DNA of 64,000 nt from UBA4781 sp963556045 (GTDB lineage Bacteria > Chloroflexota > Anaerolineae > Anaerolineales > Anaerolineaceae). Positions 43,285-51,888 of this stretch are shown here, piece by piece. A program made the translations under genes and the position numbers. The DNA lies in contig CAUVYA020000002.1 of NCBI GenBank assembly GCA_963556045.3, forward strand, positions 1,674,001 through 1,738,000. The letters run 5' to 3'. How positions within the stretch are numbered: position 1 is the stretch's first letter; every line of letters starts with the position of its first letter. The notes under the pieces are model-generated. The model ran no database searches and was not told the origin of the DNA. It saw only the letters and a program-made list of their open reading frames with translations.

Positions 43285-43926
43285 TCATTCCTGTTCCATA
43301 GGCAGTGTGAATTGAAAGGGTGGTAGATGCAATACCCGGCGAATTCGATTGTCAATATCCTGCAGATCTGCCGGGTTGTGAACGAAATCGAGGTGATCGC
43401 TATCAATGATGAGAACCTTGCGGTCAGAACGACCTTTGTTGAAGTAGCCTTCGTAGGCTTTATTAAGCGCATCGATATAATCAGATTCCATGGAGCGTTC
43501 ATAAGAGCGATCGCGCATGGCGATACGCTGCATGAGCACCTCAGTACTTGCATGCAGGTAAACGGTCAAATCGGGCAGGGGAATCTTTTCTGCCAGCGCC
43601 GTATGAACAGAGTAATACATCTCAAGTTCATCACCTGTCAGGTTGATATCAGCAAATAGCGCATCCTTTTCAAAGGTGTAATCGGAGATCAGGTTTTTGT
43701 TCGTTTCTAATAACTCGGGCACATTATTGCGTTGTTGGCGATAACGACTTAACAAAAAGAAGACCTGTGTTTGAAAGGCATAGCGGGCACGGTCTTGATA
43801 GAACTCTTGTAGAAATGGGTTTTCTTCAAAAATTTCCAGCAGCAAGTTTGACCGGTAGGATGGTTGCAGAAGGCGGGCAAGGCTTGTTTTCCCAACGCCG
43901 ATCACTCCTTCTATGGCAATGTACAT
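43285..43926 (-). CDS. deoxynucleoside kinase (dNK family), copy 2
   Basis: A 213-residue kinase: P-loop EGVIGVGKTS (residues 5-14), FEENPFLQEFYQD, the FFLLSRYRQQ helix, DYTFEKD where other members have ERS/DRS, and a basic lid QRIAMRDRSYERSM. It resembles the Dgk/Dck branch of Bacillus. It is paired with the nucleotidyltransferase gene 16 bases downstream. The other copy (40839-41486) lies on the far side of the presumed origin and on the other strand. Confidence 0.88.
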   Translation of the reverse strand: MYIAIEGVIGVGKTSLARLLQPSYRSNLLLEIFEENPFLQEFYQDRARYAFQTQVFFLLSRYRQQRNNVPELLETNKNLISDYTFEKDALFADINLTGDELEMYYSVHTALAEKIPLPDLTVYLHASTEVLMQRIAMRDRSYERSMESDYIDALNKAYEGYFNKGRSDRKVLIIDSDHLDFVHNPADLQDIDNRIRRVLHLPPFQFTLPMEQE

Positions 43927-44010
43927 AAGAACTCCTTAGAAATTATTGACTTTGGGATTAAATAATCTAAACTATTATATAACATTGCATCACCAAAAAA
44001 GGAGGGATAG

Positions 44011-44397
44011 ATGCCATCACTGAATCGCGTGTTATTAATAGGTCGTTTGGGAAAGGATCCCGAAGCCAGACAAACCCCTAAAGGAACAGCATACACCACA
44101 TTCTCACTGGCGGTCGATCGAAAGTGGAAAGACAAAAATGGTGAGCTTCATCAAGATACCGACTGGTTCAATGTGGTCGCGTGGGGAAAATTGAGTGAGA
44201 TTTGCCTGAAATATCTTTCAAAGGGAAAACTGGTGTATCTCGAGGGGAGGCTGCAAACACGCCGTTATGAGCATGAAGGCAGCGTACGCTTTTTCACTAC
44301 TGTTGTGATGAGCAGTATGCAGATGCTGGAGCGCAAGACCAAAGAAGCACTGGTGGAGGAAACGAACGAAGAACAGGTAGAAATAAACGAAGAATAA
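44011..44397 (+). CDS. ssb: single-stranded DNA-binding protein
   Basis: A 128-residue protein with an OB fold: NRVLLIGRLGKDPEARQTPKGTAYTTFSLAVDRKWKDKNGE, then DWFNVVAWGKLSEICLKYLSKGKLVYLEGRLQTRRYE. It coats ssDNA in replication and repair. The acidic tail is short and ends EINEE; the usual Asp-x-Ile-Pro-Phe tip is missing. It is therefore either a secondary SSB or one that recruits partners differently. A ribosome site (AAGGAGG) lies upstream. It is near the presumed origin. Confidence 0.92.
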   Translation: MPSLNRVLLIGRLGKDPEARQTPKGTAYTTFSLAVDRKWKDKNGELHQDTDWFNVVAWGKLSEICLKYLSKGKLVYLEGRLQTRRYEHEGSVRFFTTVVMSSMQMLERKTKEALVEETNEEQVEINEE

Positions 44398-44398
44398 A

Positions 44399-44429
44399 AA
44401 GACTGCCGTATCTATTAACCGGCAGTCTT
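44399..44429. terminator. bidirectional terminator, ssb / pepF
   Basis: Stem aagactgccg / cggcagtctt with an 11-base loop, preceded by A and followed by T-rich sequence, between convergent genes. Confidence 0.75.
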
Positions 44430-44434
44430 CTCTC

Positions 44435-46216
44435 TTACTTTTCGAGTGCTTCAAGCTGGGCAACCATATTCTCGATGAGGTCAAAGCCACCCTGCCAGAA
44501 TTGTGGTTGCCGGACGTTCATCCCAGCCTCATCCAGTATTTGCATGGGCGCTTTCGAGCCGCCTGTGGATAACATGTGGATATAACGCGGTTTAAAGCTA
44601 TCTCCTTCTTCTGTAAACTGCTTGTAGAGCGATAAAACCAGCAGCTGCCCGAAGGCGTACGCATACACATAGAATGGAGTATGGTAAAAATGCGGAATGG
44701 ATACCCATTCCCAGCGAAATTCATCGCTTAGTTTTAGTGAATCTCCAAACTGGGTCTGCAAATTCTGCATGTATGCATCCGACAGCTCGTCAACGGAGGC
44801 ACCCTGATTTGTCATCTCATGGGCGGTTTTCTCGAACATGGCGAAGAAAGATTGGCGCATGATGGTGGCGTACGCATCATCAACCTGTTTGAAAAGCAGG
44901 TCACGCCGCACTTCTTCATCCTTTTCTTCTGAGAGCAGGCGGTCAATGAGCATCATTTCACCAAAGGTAGAGGCTGTTTCCGCAAGGGGCAGGCAGGAGT
45001 GCTGGGTGAAAATGCTGTGATGATCTGCCAGCAGGGAATGGATGGCATGCCCCAGTTCATGAGCCAGGGTTGCCATATCATCTGCTTTGCCCTGATAATT
45101 GATCAGCACCCAGGGGGTGATATCCGGTGCGACCGTAGCACAGAAAGCACCTGACCGTTTTCCTTTTCGGATTTCGCTGTCAATATGGTTGGCAGTAAAG
45201 ACCTTATGGGCTAATTGGGCAAAGCGTGGATCAAATTCCTGGAAGGAATCGAGCACCATTTCTGTAGCCATTCCAAAGGAATAACTCTTGCTGGATTCAG
45301 CCATGGGTGCGTACACATCATAACGGCGGATCTGATCTACCCCCAGCCAGGAAGCTTTTAACCGGAAGAAGCGTTGAAAAACGGTGGCGTTCTTCTTGCA
45401 GACATCCAGCAGGGTATCGACAACCTCATCAGGAATATCATTTCCCAGATTTCTGGCAGATATGGGGCTCTTATAGCCACGCAAATTGATATTTTCATTG
45501 CGCCAATCACGAACGATGGTCTGATAGATCTGTCCGAGGATTGGTCCCTGTTCTCCATAAACTCGATATAGCTCCTGGTAAGCTGCAGCGCGCAGGTCGG
45601 GATCTGCCTGCCTTACAAACGACATGAGTTCCCCGCGGGTTAGATCCTTTTCCTCCCCATCTACCGTGACTTTGTAAGAATAGTGATTGGTGATGGAATC
45701 ATACAGACGGATAAATGCTGAAAACCCGGTCAAGTCTTTGATATTTATGATCTTTTCTTCTGGTTCGGATAAGGTGAAATCTTTGAAGTGGCGTATCTCT
45801 TCCAACCAGTAACGGTAATCACCTGATTCCTTCATCAAACGTTCTGCATTTTCATCACTAACACTCTTCCACCATAAGTTGAAGAATAATATCTTATTTG
45901 ACTGTTCTGCGACAAATTGTTCAGAACGCGCTGCCAGGCTTTGCGCCTGCTGATTCTGCGTATCTTCTGTGAACCATAGTTCCGCATAATCATTGACCAG
46001 CCTGATCTGGCGTGTGATAGCTTCCAGGTCCTTGATGATCGATAGAAAATCCTGCATGGAAATATCTTCGGTAAGAAGCGAGCGTTTCTTTTCGAACGCG
46101 GTGACCATGGATTCTGCTTTTGAAAAAGCTTCTTCCATTTCAGGGGAATCAGCAGAATCGAACAGGTCGCTGAGACTCCAGCGGCTGAGGTTAGGGGAAA
46201 TATTTTCAGATTTCAT
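44435..46216 (-). CDS. pepF: oligoendopeptidase F (M3B)
   Basis: A 593-residue zinc peptidase of the PepF type. The active site is H386-E-L-G-H390 in LAHELGHAIHS, with the third ligand in AETASTFGEMML. PepF_N spans about residues 110-180 and the peptidase M3 domain ~200-585. It degrades 7-17-residue peptides in the cytoplasm. Compared with the 14453-16156 enzyme it is longer and closer to classical PepF. Confidence 0.94.
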   Translation of the reverse strand: MKSENISPNLSRWSLSDLFDSADSPEMEEAFSKAESMVTAFEKKRSLLTEDISMQDFLSIIKDLEAITRQIRLVNDYAELWFTEDTQNQQAQSLAARSEQFVAEQSNKILFFNLWWKSVSDENAERLMKESGDYRYWLEEIRHFKDFTLSEPEEKIINIKDLTGFSAFIRLYDSITNHYSYKVTVDGEEKDLTRGELMSFVRQADPDLRAAAYQELYRVYGEQGPILGQIYQTIVRDWRNENINLRGYKSPISARNLGNDIPDEVVDTLLDVCKKNATVFQRFFRLKASWLGVDQIRRYDVYAPMAESSKSYSFGMATEMVLDSFQEFDPRFAQLAHKVFTANHIDSEIRKGKRSGAFCATVAPDITPWVLINYQGKADDMATLAHELGHAIHSLLADHHSIFTQHSCLPLAETASTFGEMMLIDRLLSEEKDEEVRRDLLFKQVDDAYATIMRQSFFAMFEKTAHEMTNQGASVDELSDAYMQNLQTQFGDSLKLSDEFRWEWVSIPHFYHTPFYVYAYAFGQLLVLSLYKQFTEEGDSFKPRYIHMLSTGGSKAPMQILDEAGMNVRQPQFWQGGFDLIENMVAQLEALEK

Positions 46217-46275
46217 GGGGTTTCCTTAAAGTGAAATTATCGCAATATGACCATTATACTGCAACGCTGTTCCAG

Positions 46276-47058
46276 TCATTGCCGGTTAGATTGGAGAATG
46301 GATAGGATATTTGCATGCAGATTAGGATTAGAAGCCACTATGGCATAAGGTGGTTTGAAATAGTCCGTATTCCCCTGCAGGTCCGTGACCAACCCACCGG
46401 CTTCTTTGATCATCAGGCTGCCTGCCGCAATATCCCAGGCATGAATTCCCATTTCCCAGTATCCGTCAAGCCAGCCCGCTGCGACATAGGCGAGATCGAT
46501 AGCGGCAGATCCAAGCCGGCGTATGGATTGGGCATGATCCATAAAACTGGAAAAATTATCAAGATTGCTGCCAAGAGGATTTTCCTTATCATACGGAAAT
46601 CCCGTTACCAGCATGGCATTCACCAATTCTTTCGTTTTTGAAACGTGGATGCGGTTTGCATCAAGATATGCGCCCTGTCCGCGTTCGGCGCTAAAACAAT
46701 GTGAACGCGTGGGGTCAACCGTGACAGCAAGGGTCAAATTGCCCTGATAGGCAAATGCGATCGTGACGCTGAATATTGGTACACCATGCGCATAATTTGA
46801 AGTGCCATCCAATGGGTCAATGAACCAGCGATGATCTTCATCCCCATTGAGGAAACCGCTTTCTTCAGTAACAATACTGTGCTCGGGAAAATCGCGTTTG
46901 ATCTCGCCCAGTAAAAAGGATTCAGAGCGTTTGTCCATCTCGGTGACAAGGTCTATCCGTCCTTTGTGGTGGATCTCGTGTTTTTTGAGATAGCCATCCA
47001 TGAGGATATCTCCCGCTTGCTGTGCGATTTTCATCAAATAATCCAGATCAGGTCTCAT
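46276..47058 (-). CDS. suhB: inositol monophosphatase family protein
   Basis: A 260-residue Mg2+-dependent phosphatase. Metal ligands: Glu in VTEESG, Asp pair in WFIDPLDGTSNYAHGVPIFSVTIA and Asp in GIHAWDIAAGSLMIKEAGG. It dephosphorylates inositol phosphates or related sugar phosphates; SuhB proteins also bind the transcription machinery in some bacteria. It is the last gene of the hutI-HD-suhB run, 26 bases after the HD gene. Inositol or another substrate cannot be told apart. Confidence 0.9.
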   Translation of the reverse strand: MRPDLDYLMKIAQQAGDILMDGYLKKHEIHHKGRIDLVTEMDKRSESFLLGEIKRDFPEHSIVTEESGFLNGDEDHRWFIDPLDGTSNYAHGVPIFSVTIAFAYQGNLTLAVTVDPTRSHCFSAERGQGAYLDANRIHVSKTKELVNAMLVTGFPYDKENPLGSNLDNFSSFMDHAQSIRRLGSAAIDLAYVAAGWLDGYWEMGIHAWDIAAGSLMIKEAGGLVTDLQGNTDYFKPPYAIVASNPNLHANILSILQSNRQ

Positions 47059-47084
47059 CTTTTAAAAACTCCTTAGCGGTACTC

Positions 47085-47732
47085 TCAGCGGAGACCTTCC
47101 ACTTCGTCGATTAACTGGTTGAAAAAAATCTCTAAAAACGAATTCCTGCCGCGGGCAAGCTTGCGACCGCTTTCGGTGTACAGTGTATTCTGTACTTTGC
47201 GCAGCTTGAAAAGATACTCATGATACACGCTGTGATGCTCCCCATCGCTTAATTCGCCGGTCTCAAGAAATTTGGAGGAAGGTTTAAAGAAGATCGGCTG
47301 CCCTGCCTGGACTGCGTATCCAATGGTGCGGGCGATCCCGATAGCTCCGATCACATCCAGCTTATCCGAGTCGAAAAGACATTTTGCTTCGATAGTTTGT
47401 GGGGGTTCGCTCTGGCGAAAGCGGTGCGCTCGAATACAATGCTGTACTTTTTGAATATCCTCATCTTCCCAATCCATATCGCGTAAAATACTGCCGGCTT
47501 TTTCTGCAGAGAGCAGGTGGTGTTCAGCGCGGTTTTGTGTGGCTGGGTCGCTGCCATCACAATCATGCAGCAGGGCAGCGGTTAATAAAATATTGGCATC
47601 CGCGCCTTCGGCTTTTCCAATGATCTGGCAAAGTTTGTAAACCCGTTCAATATGGTCAAAGCCATGTACCGGATCAGGATATGGGTAGAGTTCGTGTACC
47701 TTTTGCAGGTCGAGGATGCGACGTGTTTTCAT
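47085..47732 (-). CDS. HD-domain phosphohydrolase
   Basis: A 215-residue HD superfamily protein. Metal ligands appear as His in DPVHGFDHIERVY, HD in LLTAALLHDCDGSD and Asp in LFDSDKLDVIGAIGIAR. The family hydrolyses phosphate esters of nucleotides and related molecules. Its ATG overlaps the hutI stop as ATGA, so it is translated with hutI. The substrate is unknown; the link to histidine breakdown is only positional. Confidence 0.88.
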   Translation of the reverse strand: MKTRRILDLQKVHELYPYPDPVHGFDHIERVYKLCQIIGKAEGADANILLTAALLHDCDGSDPATQNRAEHHLLSAEKAGSILRDMDWEDEDIQKVQHCIRAHRFRQSEPPQTIEAKCLFDSDKLDVIGAIGIARTIGYAVQAGQPIFFKPSSKFLETGELSDGEHHSVYHEYLFKLRKVQNTLYTESGRKLARGRNSFLEIFFNQLIDEVEGLR

Positions 47733-48982
47733 AAGAACTTGATCACCTTTCCTTTTTTAATTACAGTATGTACCAGATTCTCACCAAAGCGGTATCCCAG
47801 ATGTTGATATTGGGGAATATCTACAATGAGAATGTCGGCTTGTTTTCCTATATCAAGAGAGCCAATCCTGTCATCCATCTGGATGGCAGCGGCAGCATTG
47901 ATGGTTGCCGCCGCAATAGCCTGCGCGGGAGTCATTTTCATAAAACGGCATGCCAGCGCGATCACAAACTGCATATTCCCGCACCAGGCAGTTCCCGGAT
48001 TGAGATCGGATGCCAGTGCCAGGAAGCCATCCTGTGCGATGATGTGCTGTGCAGGGGTGTATGCCTGCTCTGCCAGCCCAAAAGGCGTGCATGGCAGCGC
48101 CACAGCTACCGTATTGCTGGCAGCCAGAGCCGCGATTTCCTGCTCTCCTGTTTTTACAAGATGGTCTGCTGATGCTGCACCAAGCCCGGCTGCCAGCGCA
48201 GCGCCCCCGATATTTTCAAACTCATCCGCATGGATTTTAAGCGGAAAGCCAAGTTCCCTGGCGGTTGATAAGATCAAGCCGCTTTGTTCCAGGTCAAAGA
48301 CATTCGGTTCGCAAAAAACATCTACAAAAGGCAAATTTTCAGCGGGATAGGATTTTTGCCACCACACTTTCAATTGTGGGAGTGCTTGCTGTACAATCAA
48401 ATCGACATAATCATCCGGGTGATCTTTAAATTCGGCCGGTACAGCGTGTGCTCCCAGGAAAGTGGGGAGGATGTCCATCGGGATTGCATCTCGCAGCTGC
48501 ATGAGCACTTTCAGCAGACGCAGTTCCCCATCCACACTGAGGGCGTAACCGCTTTTTGCCTCCAGTGTCGTTGTTCCGTGTTTCAATGCAGACCAGCTTC
48601 GTTTCAAGGCAGCAGCGCTGAGTTCCTGGTCACTGGCTGATCGTGTTGCCTGAACTGTTGCGTTGATGCCTCCACCGGCAGCCATGATCTCCATGTAGCT
48701 TTTCCCTTCCAGCCGCATGCTGAATTCATTGGCGCGATCTCCTGCCCAGATGAGGTGGGTGTGAGGATCAACAAACCCGGGCATTACCACACACTGCCCA
48801 GCATCTATCTTTTCTTCATGAGGATATTTCTGGAGAAGATCGCAGGAACTGCCAACAGCCTGGATGACGCCCTCTCTGAACAATACTGCACCATCTTCAA
48901 GGATATCCAGATTTCCTAATTGTGAACCGCGCTGGGCGCCTCCTCGCAGGCAGATCAATTGAGATGCGGAGTGAAGCAACAT
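47729..48982 (-). CDS. hutI: imidazolonepropionase
   Basis: A 417-residue metal-dependent amidohydrolase. It has the HxH metal site (VDPHTHLIWAGDRANEF), the GGGINATVQATR loop, LEAKSGYAL with a metal His/Lys region, KIHADEF, SADHLVKTG and ALASDLNPGT. It opens imidazolone-5-propionate to formimino-glutamate in histidine catabolism. I use the ATG at 48982, which has AAGGA seven bases upstream; the frame is open to 49084, but the extra 34 residues do not look real. hutH, hutU and hutG are not here. Confidence 0.9.
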   Translation of the reverse strand: MLLHSASQLICLRGGAQRGSQLGNLDILEDGAVLFREGVIQAVGSSCDLLQKYPHEEKIDAGQCVVMPGFVDPHTHLIWAGDRANEFSMRLEGKSYMEIMAAGGGINATVQATRSASDQELSAAALKRSWSALKHGTTTLEAKSGYALSVDGELRLLKVLMQLRDAIPMDILPTFLGAHAVPAEFKDHPDDYVDLIVQQALPQLKVWWQKSYPAENLPFVDVFCEPNVFDLEQSGLILSTARELGFPLKIHADEFENIGGAALAAGLGAASADHLVKTGEQEIAALAASNTVAVALPCTPFGLAEQAYTPAQHIIAQDGFLALASDLNPGTAWCGNMQFVIALACRFMKMTPAQAIAAATINAAAAIQMDDRIGSLDIGKQADILIVDIPQYQHLGYRFGENLVHTVIKKGKVIKFL

Positions 48983-49095
48983 ATTCAAATCCTTCTTTGG
49001 AATAGGCTTATTATAAGAGCAAAGAAAAAAAACGACCTGCCTACCTATAGTAAAATCCAGAGAGAATCGTTTTCCATAAATCATGAGGAATCTAT

Positions 49096-50793
49096 ATGAC
49101 GAAAAACAATCTGCATAGAACCATCGAGATCATTCTTTCTCTTTTAATTTTCTTGGGTATTTGGACGGGATTATCTGCCAATTCGGGTGGTCCGATCTAT
49201 TCTGATGAGCTTTTGTACATCGAAATGGGGCTCAATAATCAACAGGTTGCGAATTATGGGAACCGTTATTTTCATGTATATCTCCAAAAAGCATTCATGT
49301 CCCTTGCGCCTACTCCCCTGCAGGGATTGCGCATATACTGGGCGTTCTTGATCGCTCTGACAGCCCTGCTGGTCTATTGGAGCGCGCGTCTGTTTTTTAA
49401 GGACAATACCATCATCCACGGCTTGGTGGCAGCTGCATTATTTTTCTCGTATCACATGATCTCAGATTATGCTGGCGTACCTTCTGTCGATATCACCGCC
49501 ATGATGATGACCACCGCCTACCTGTTTGTGTATGTGCTGTACCAGCGCACCGAAAAGAAATGGCTGATCTATCTACTGGGCGCGCTGAGTTTTCTGTCAT
49601 TCAAAACCAAAGAAACGACCCTGTTTGCCAATGTGGTTTTATTTGGCTTTTTCTTCGATGATGAGGGAACATTCGCATTCAAGAATATCGTGCCTTACTT
49701 GAAGGGTCTCATTTATGGATTTTTGTGCGGCATCGGTCTTTTCATTATTCTGGATACCGCTATTCTGGGGAAACCCTTCTTTGCCATAAGTCCATCAACG
49801 TTCCGAGAAGTTTTCCAAAACTACGCCTATACGGGTGGTTTTCGCATGGAACCGGTCAGCTGGTACCAGACGTATCTGCTGGACGATATCATGATTCCCT
49901 TTCTGTTTTTTATTTTCAGCGGAATTATCCTCAATGCTCGCATAGACAGCCCGCAAAAAAAGATCGTGTGGCTGTTTCCACTGATACTGGTTAGTTTTAT
50001 CACTCTCAATATGCTGAAGATCCCCTGGGGTTTTATCGAGCGTTTTTATTTTCCCGCTTTACCCGTCATCGCTTTTCTGGCACCTCAGGGATTATTTCAT
50101 AATAAGCCAGTTGACAAGAAAACAACGTTACAGCTGGCAGCAGTGGCGATACTTGCTCTGCTGGCAGTGCTGGGTATGCGCCAGGCCGGCATGGCGTATG
50201 TGGAGGGCATTGATTGGAATTACGGGAAATACCTTGAAAGCATTTACTTCCCGGTTCTTTTATCCCTGATGATCATCTTGTTGGTTTTCGTGAAGAAGCA
50301 AAATTTAATTACCTTTGGATTTTTCCTGTTTTTCCTTGTGTCATGGTCGTTTCCGCAGATTACGTACAATTACAAATACATCTATTCCGAACCGATAACG
50401 GGAATGAAGTATGAAACCAAGTATTACCCGCTCCTGGTTTTTAAAGAAGATATCCCTGCCAGCAATGATGTGAAGATGTTTACCACCACCACTATCTATG
50501 AAAACAGCCAGGCGGAGACCAAAATGTTGAGCAACAACCCCTACGATATTCTGGGAATGTATAACATGCTGTTTGACATGCGCACCGGTCGTGATAACCT
50601 GACCCTGGCTTATCAGCAAGAGGATATTGCAGGGCAGATACTGGCGCAGCCCTATGATTTTATACTCTTGTCAATGGATGACTGGCAGTATCTGCAGATG
50701 AATGCAGGCGATACGACTGCCAGCCTGGAAGACAGGTATACGATCCAGCTGGATTTACAAGAAACGTTGGTTCTGTTAACGGCGCAGAAATAA
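49096..50793 (+). CDS. PMT/GT39-like membrane protein
   Basis: A 565-residue membrane protein with about ten to twelve hydrophobic segments. The first extracytoplasmic loop carries the acidic motif of lipid-linked-sugar transferases (IYSDELLYIEMGLN, near residues 35-48), as in ArnT and dolichyl-phosphate-mannose-protein mannosyltransferases. A soluble C-terminal part (residues ~430-565) lies outside the membrane. It would move a sugar from a polyprenyl phosphate donor, possibly one made by the GT2 at 27279. The acceptor is unknown. It is a single gene. Confidence 0.75.
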   Translation: MTKNNLHRTIEIILSLLIFLGIWTGLSANSGGPIYSDELLYIEMGLNNQQVANYGNRYFHVYLQKAFMSLAPTPLQGLRIYWAFLIALTALLVYWSARLFFKDNTIIHGLVAAALFFSYHMISDYAGVPSVDITAMMMTTAYLFVYVLYQRTEKKWLIYLLGALSFLSFKTKETTLFANVVLFGFFFDDEGTFAFKNIVPYLKGLIYGFLCGIGLFIILDTAILGKPFFAISPSTFREVFQNYAYTGGFRMEPVSWYQTYLLDDIMIPFLFFIFSGIILNARIDSPQKKIVWLFPLILVSFITLNMLKIPWGFIERFYFPALPVIAFLAPQGLFHNKPVDKKTTLQLAAVAILALLAVLGMRQAGMAYVEGIDWNYGKYLESIYFPVLLSLMIILLVFVKKQNLITFGFFLFFLVSWSFPQITYNYKYIYSEPITGMKYETKYYPLLVFKEDIPASNDVKMFTTTTIYENSQAETKMLSNNPYDILGMYNMLFDMRTGRDNLTLAYQQEDIAGQILAQPYDFILLSMDDWQYLQMNAGDTTASLEDRYTIQLDLQETLVLLTAQK

Positions 50794-50810
50794 GCGAGGG
50801 GGAGGAAGGA

Positions 50811-51233
50811 TCATTCGGTCAGACTGGCTTGACGACCGTTTGAGAATTGCTCAAAAGTAACGGAATCTAATTTATCCAGCAGGTTTTTGCGCGTATCACA
50901 CCAGATCAAACGCATGGGGCAGTCTCCTGTAAATGGACAAATACCAGGATTGGTGGTGCATTCGTTCAACATGACCGGTCCGTCAATCGCTTCAATCACT
51001 TCCAGAACGGAGATGTCTTCAGGGGTTTTTGCCAGTGAAACACCACCATGTGCGCCCCTGGAGGTGTGAATCAATCCAGCTACCGATAGCTGCGAGATGA
51101 TCTTTGCCAGAAAAGAGGATGGAATATGCTGTTTTTCAGCGATTATGGAGGTGGGTGCTTTATCGTCCTGTTCTAGCCTGGAAAGATAAATGATGGTTCT
51201 CAGCGCATAGTCAGCTTGGCGTGTGATCTGCAT
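50811..51233 (-). CDS. Rrf2-family transcriptional regulator
   Basis: A 140-residue winged-helix regulator: MQITRQADYALRTIIYLSRL, IPSSFLAKIISQLSVAGLIHTSRGAHGGVSLAK. Cysteines at 92, 99, 105 and 112 (ECTTNPGICPFTGDCPMRLIWC) fit an Fe-S-binding Rrf2 member such as IscR or NsrR (C-x6-C-x5-C). It may sense iron-sulfur status, nitric oxide or oxygen. No suf/isc or nitric oxide genes are nearby to name its target. Confidence 0.9.
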   Translation of the reverse strand: MQITRQADYALRTIIYLSRLEQDDKAPTSIIAEKQHIPSSFLAKIISQLSVAGLIHTSRGAHGGVSLAKTPEDISVLEVIEAIDGPVMLNECTTNPGICPFTGDCPMRLIWCDTRKNLLDKLDSVTFEQFSNGRQASLTE

Positions 51234-51331
51234 TTTTAGTTCCTCTTTGGATAATTTATCTGAAAATTGTCCACTTTTATAAGTCTAACAAATTAATCCA
51301 GGTTTGCAAGTGCTTACAGTATAATCATGTC

Positions 51332-51748
51332 ATGTCCAAATTTCGATTTTATTATCCGGTGCAGGTTCGCTATTCCGACCTGGATGCCCAGTGGCATGTT
51401 AATAACGCCCGATTCTTAACTTTATTGGAGGAAGCACGCCTTCATTATCTGCTTGATCTCGGTTTATGGGATGGCAATTCCTTCCTTGATCTGGGGGTGA
51501 TTGTTGCAGATATTCACATCACGTACATTGCGCCGATCAAATTGGATGAAGAGATAAAGATCGGTATGCGGGTGGCGCGTGTCGGAAATAAAAGCATTAC
51601 CATCGAAAATGAGATACTCGGATCGCTGGATGATTTAAAGGCACGCGCTGAAGTGATATGGGTAACCTATGATTTTAAGGAACAACGTTCTATTGCTGTT
51701 CCGGAAAAATGGCGCAAAGCTATCCAGGAATACGAAGGGCTTTTGTAG
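51332..51748 (+). CDS. acyl-CoA thioesterase (4HBT, YbgC/FcbC-like)
   Basis: A 138-residue hotdog-fold thioesterase. YPVQVRYSDLDAQWHVNNARFLTLLEEARLHYL has the catalytic Asp in the SDLD position and the family's HVNNARF block. It cleaves acyl-CoA or acyl-carrier thioesters; the chain specificity is unknown. It is a single gene divergent from the Rrf2 gene. Confidence 0.9.
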   Translation: MSKFRFYYPVQVRYSDLDAQWHVNNARFLTLLEEARLHYLLDLGLWDGNSFLDLGVIVADIHITYIAPIKLDEEIKIGMRVARVGNKSITIENEILGSLDDLKARAEVIWVTYDFKEQRSIAVPEKWRKAIQEYEGLL

Positions 51749-51888
51749 CTCATTTCCCCCAGAAATTCGATTAACAGAGCAGGTATTGTATATTGATTTA
51801 ATTCTTATCTTTCTTTGGTACAATCCTGTTGAAATCAAAAATACCGGCAGGTCACACTTGATCTGTTTTATTGATAAAGGAGAAATAA

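Noticed and set aside
48983..49084. N-terminal extension of hutI
   Set aside because: The 34 extra residues do not resemble HutI and an AAGGA site precedes the 48982 ATG.
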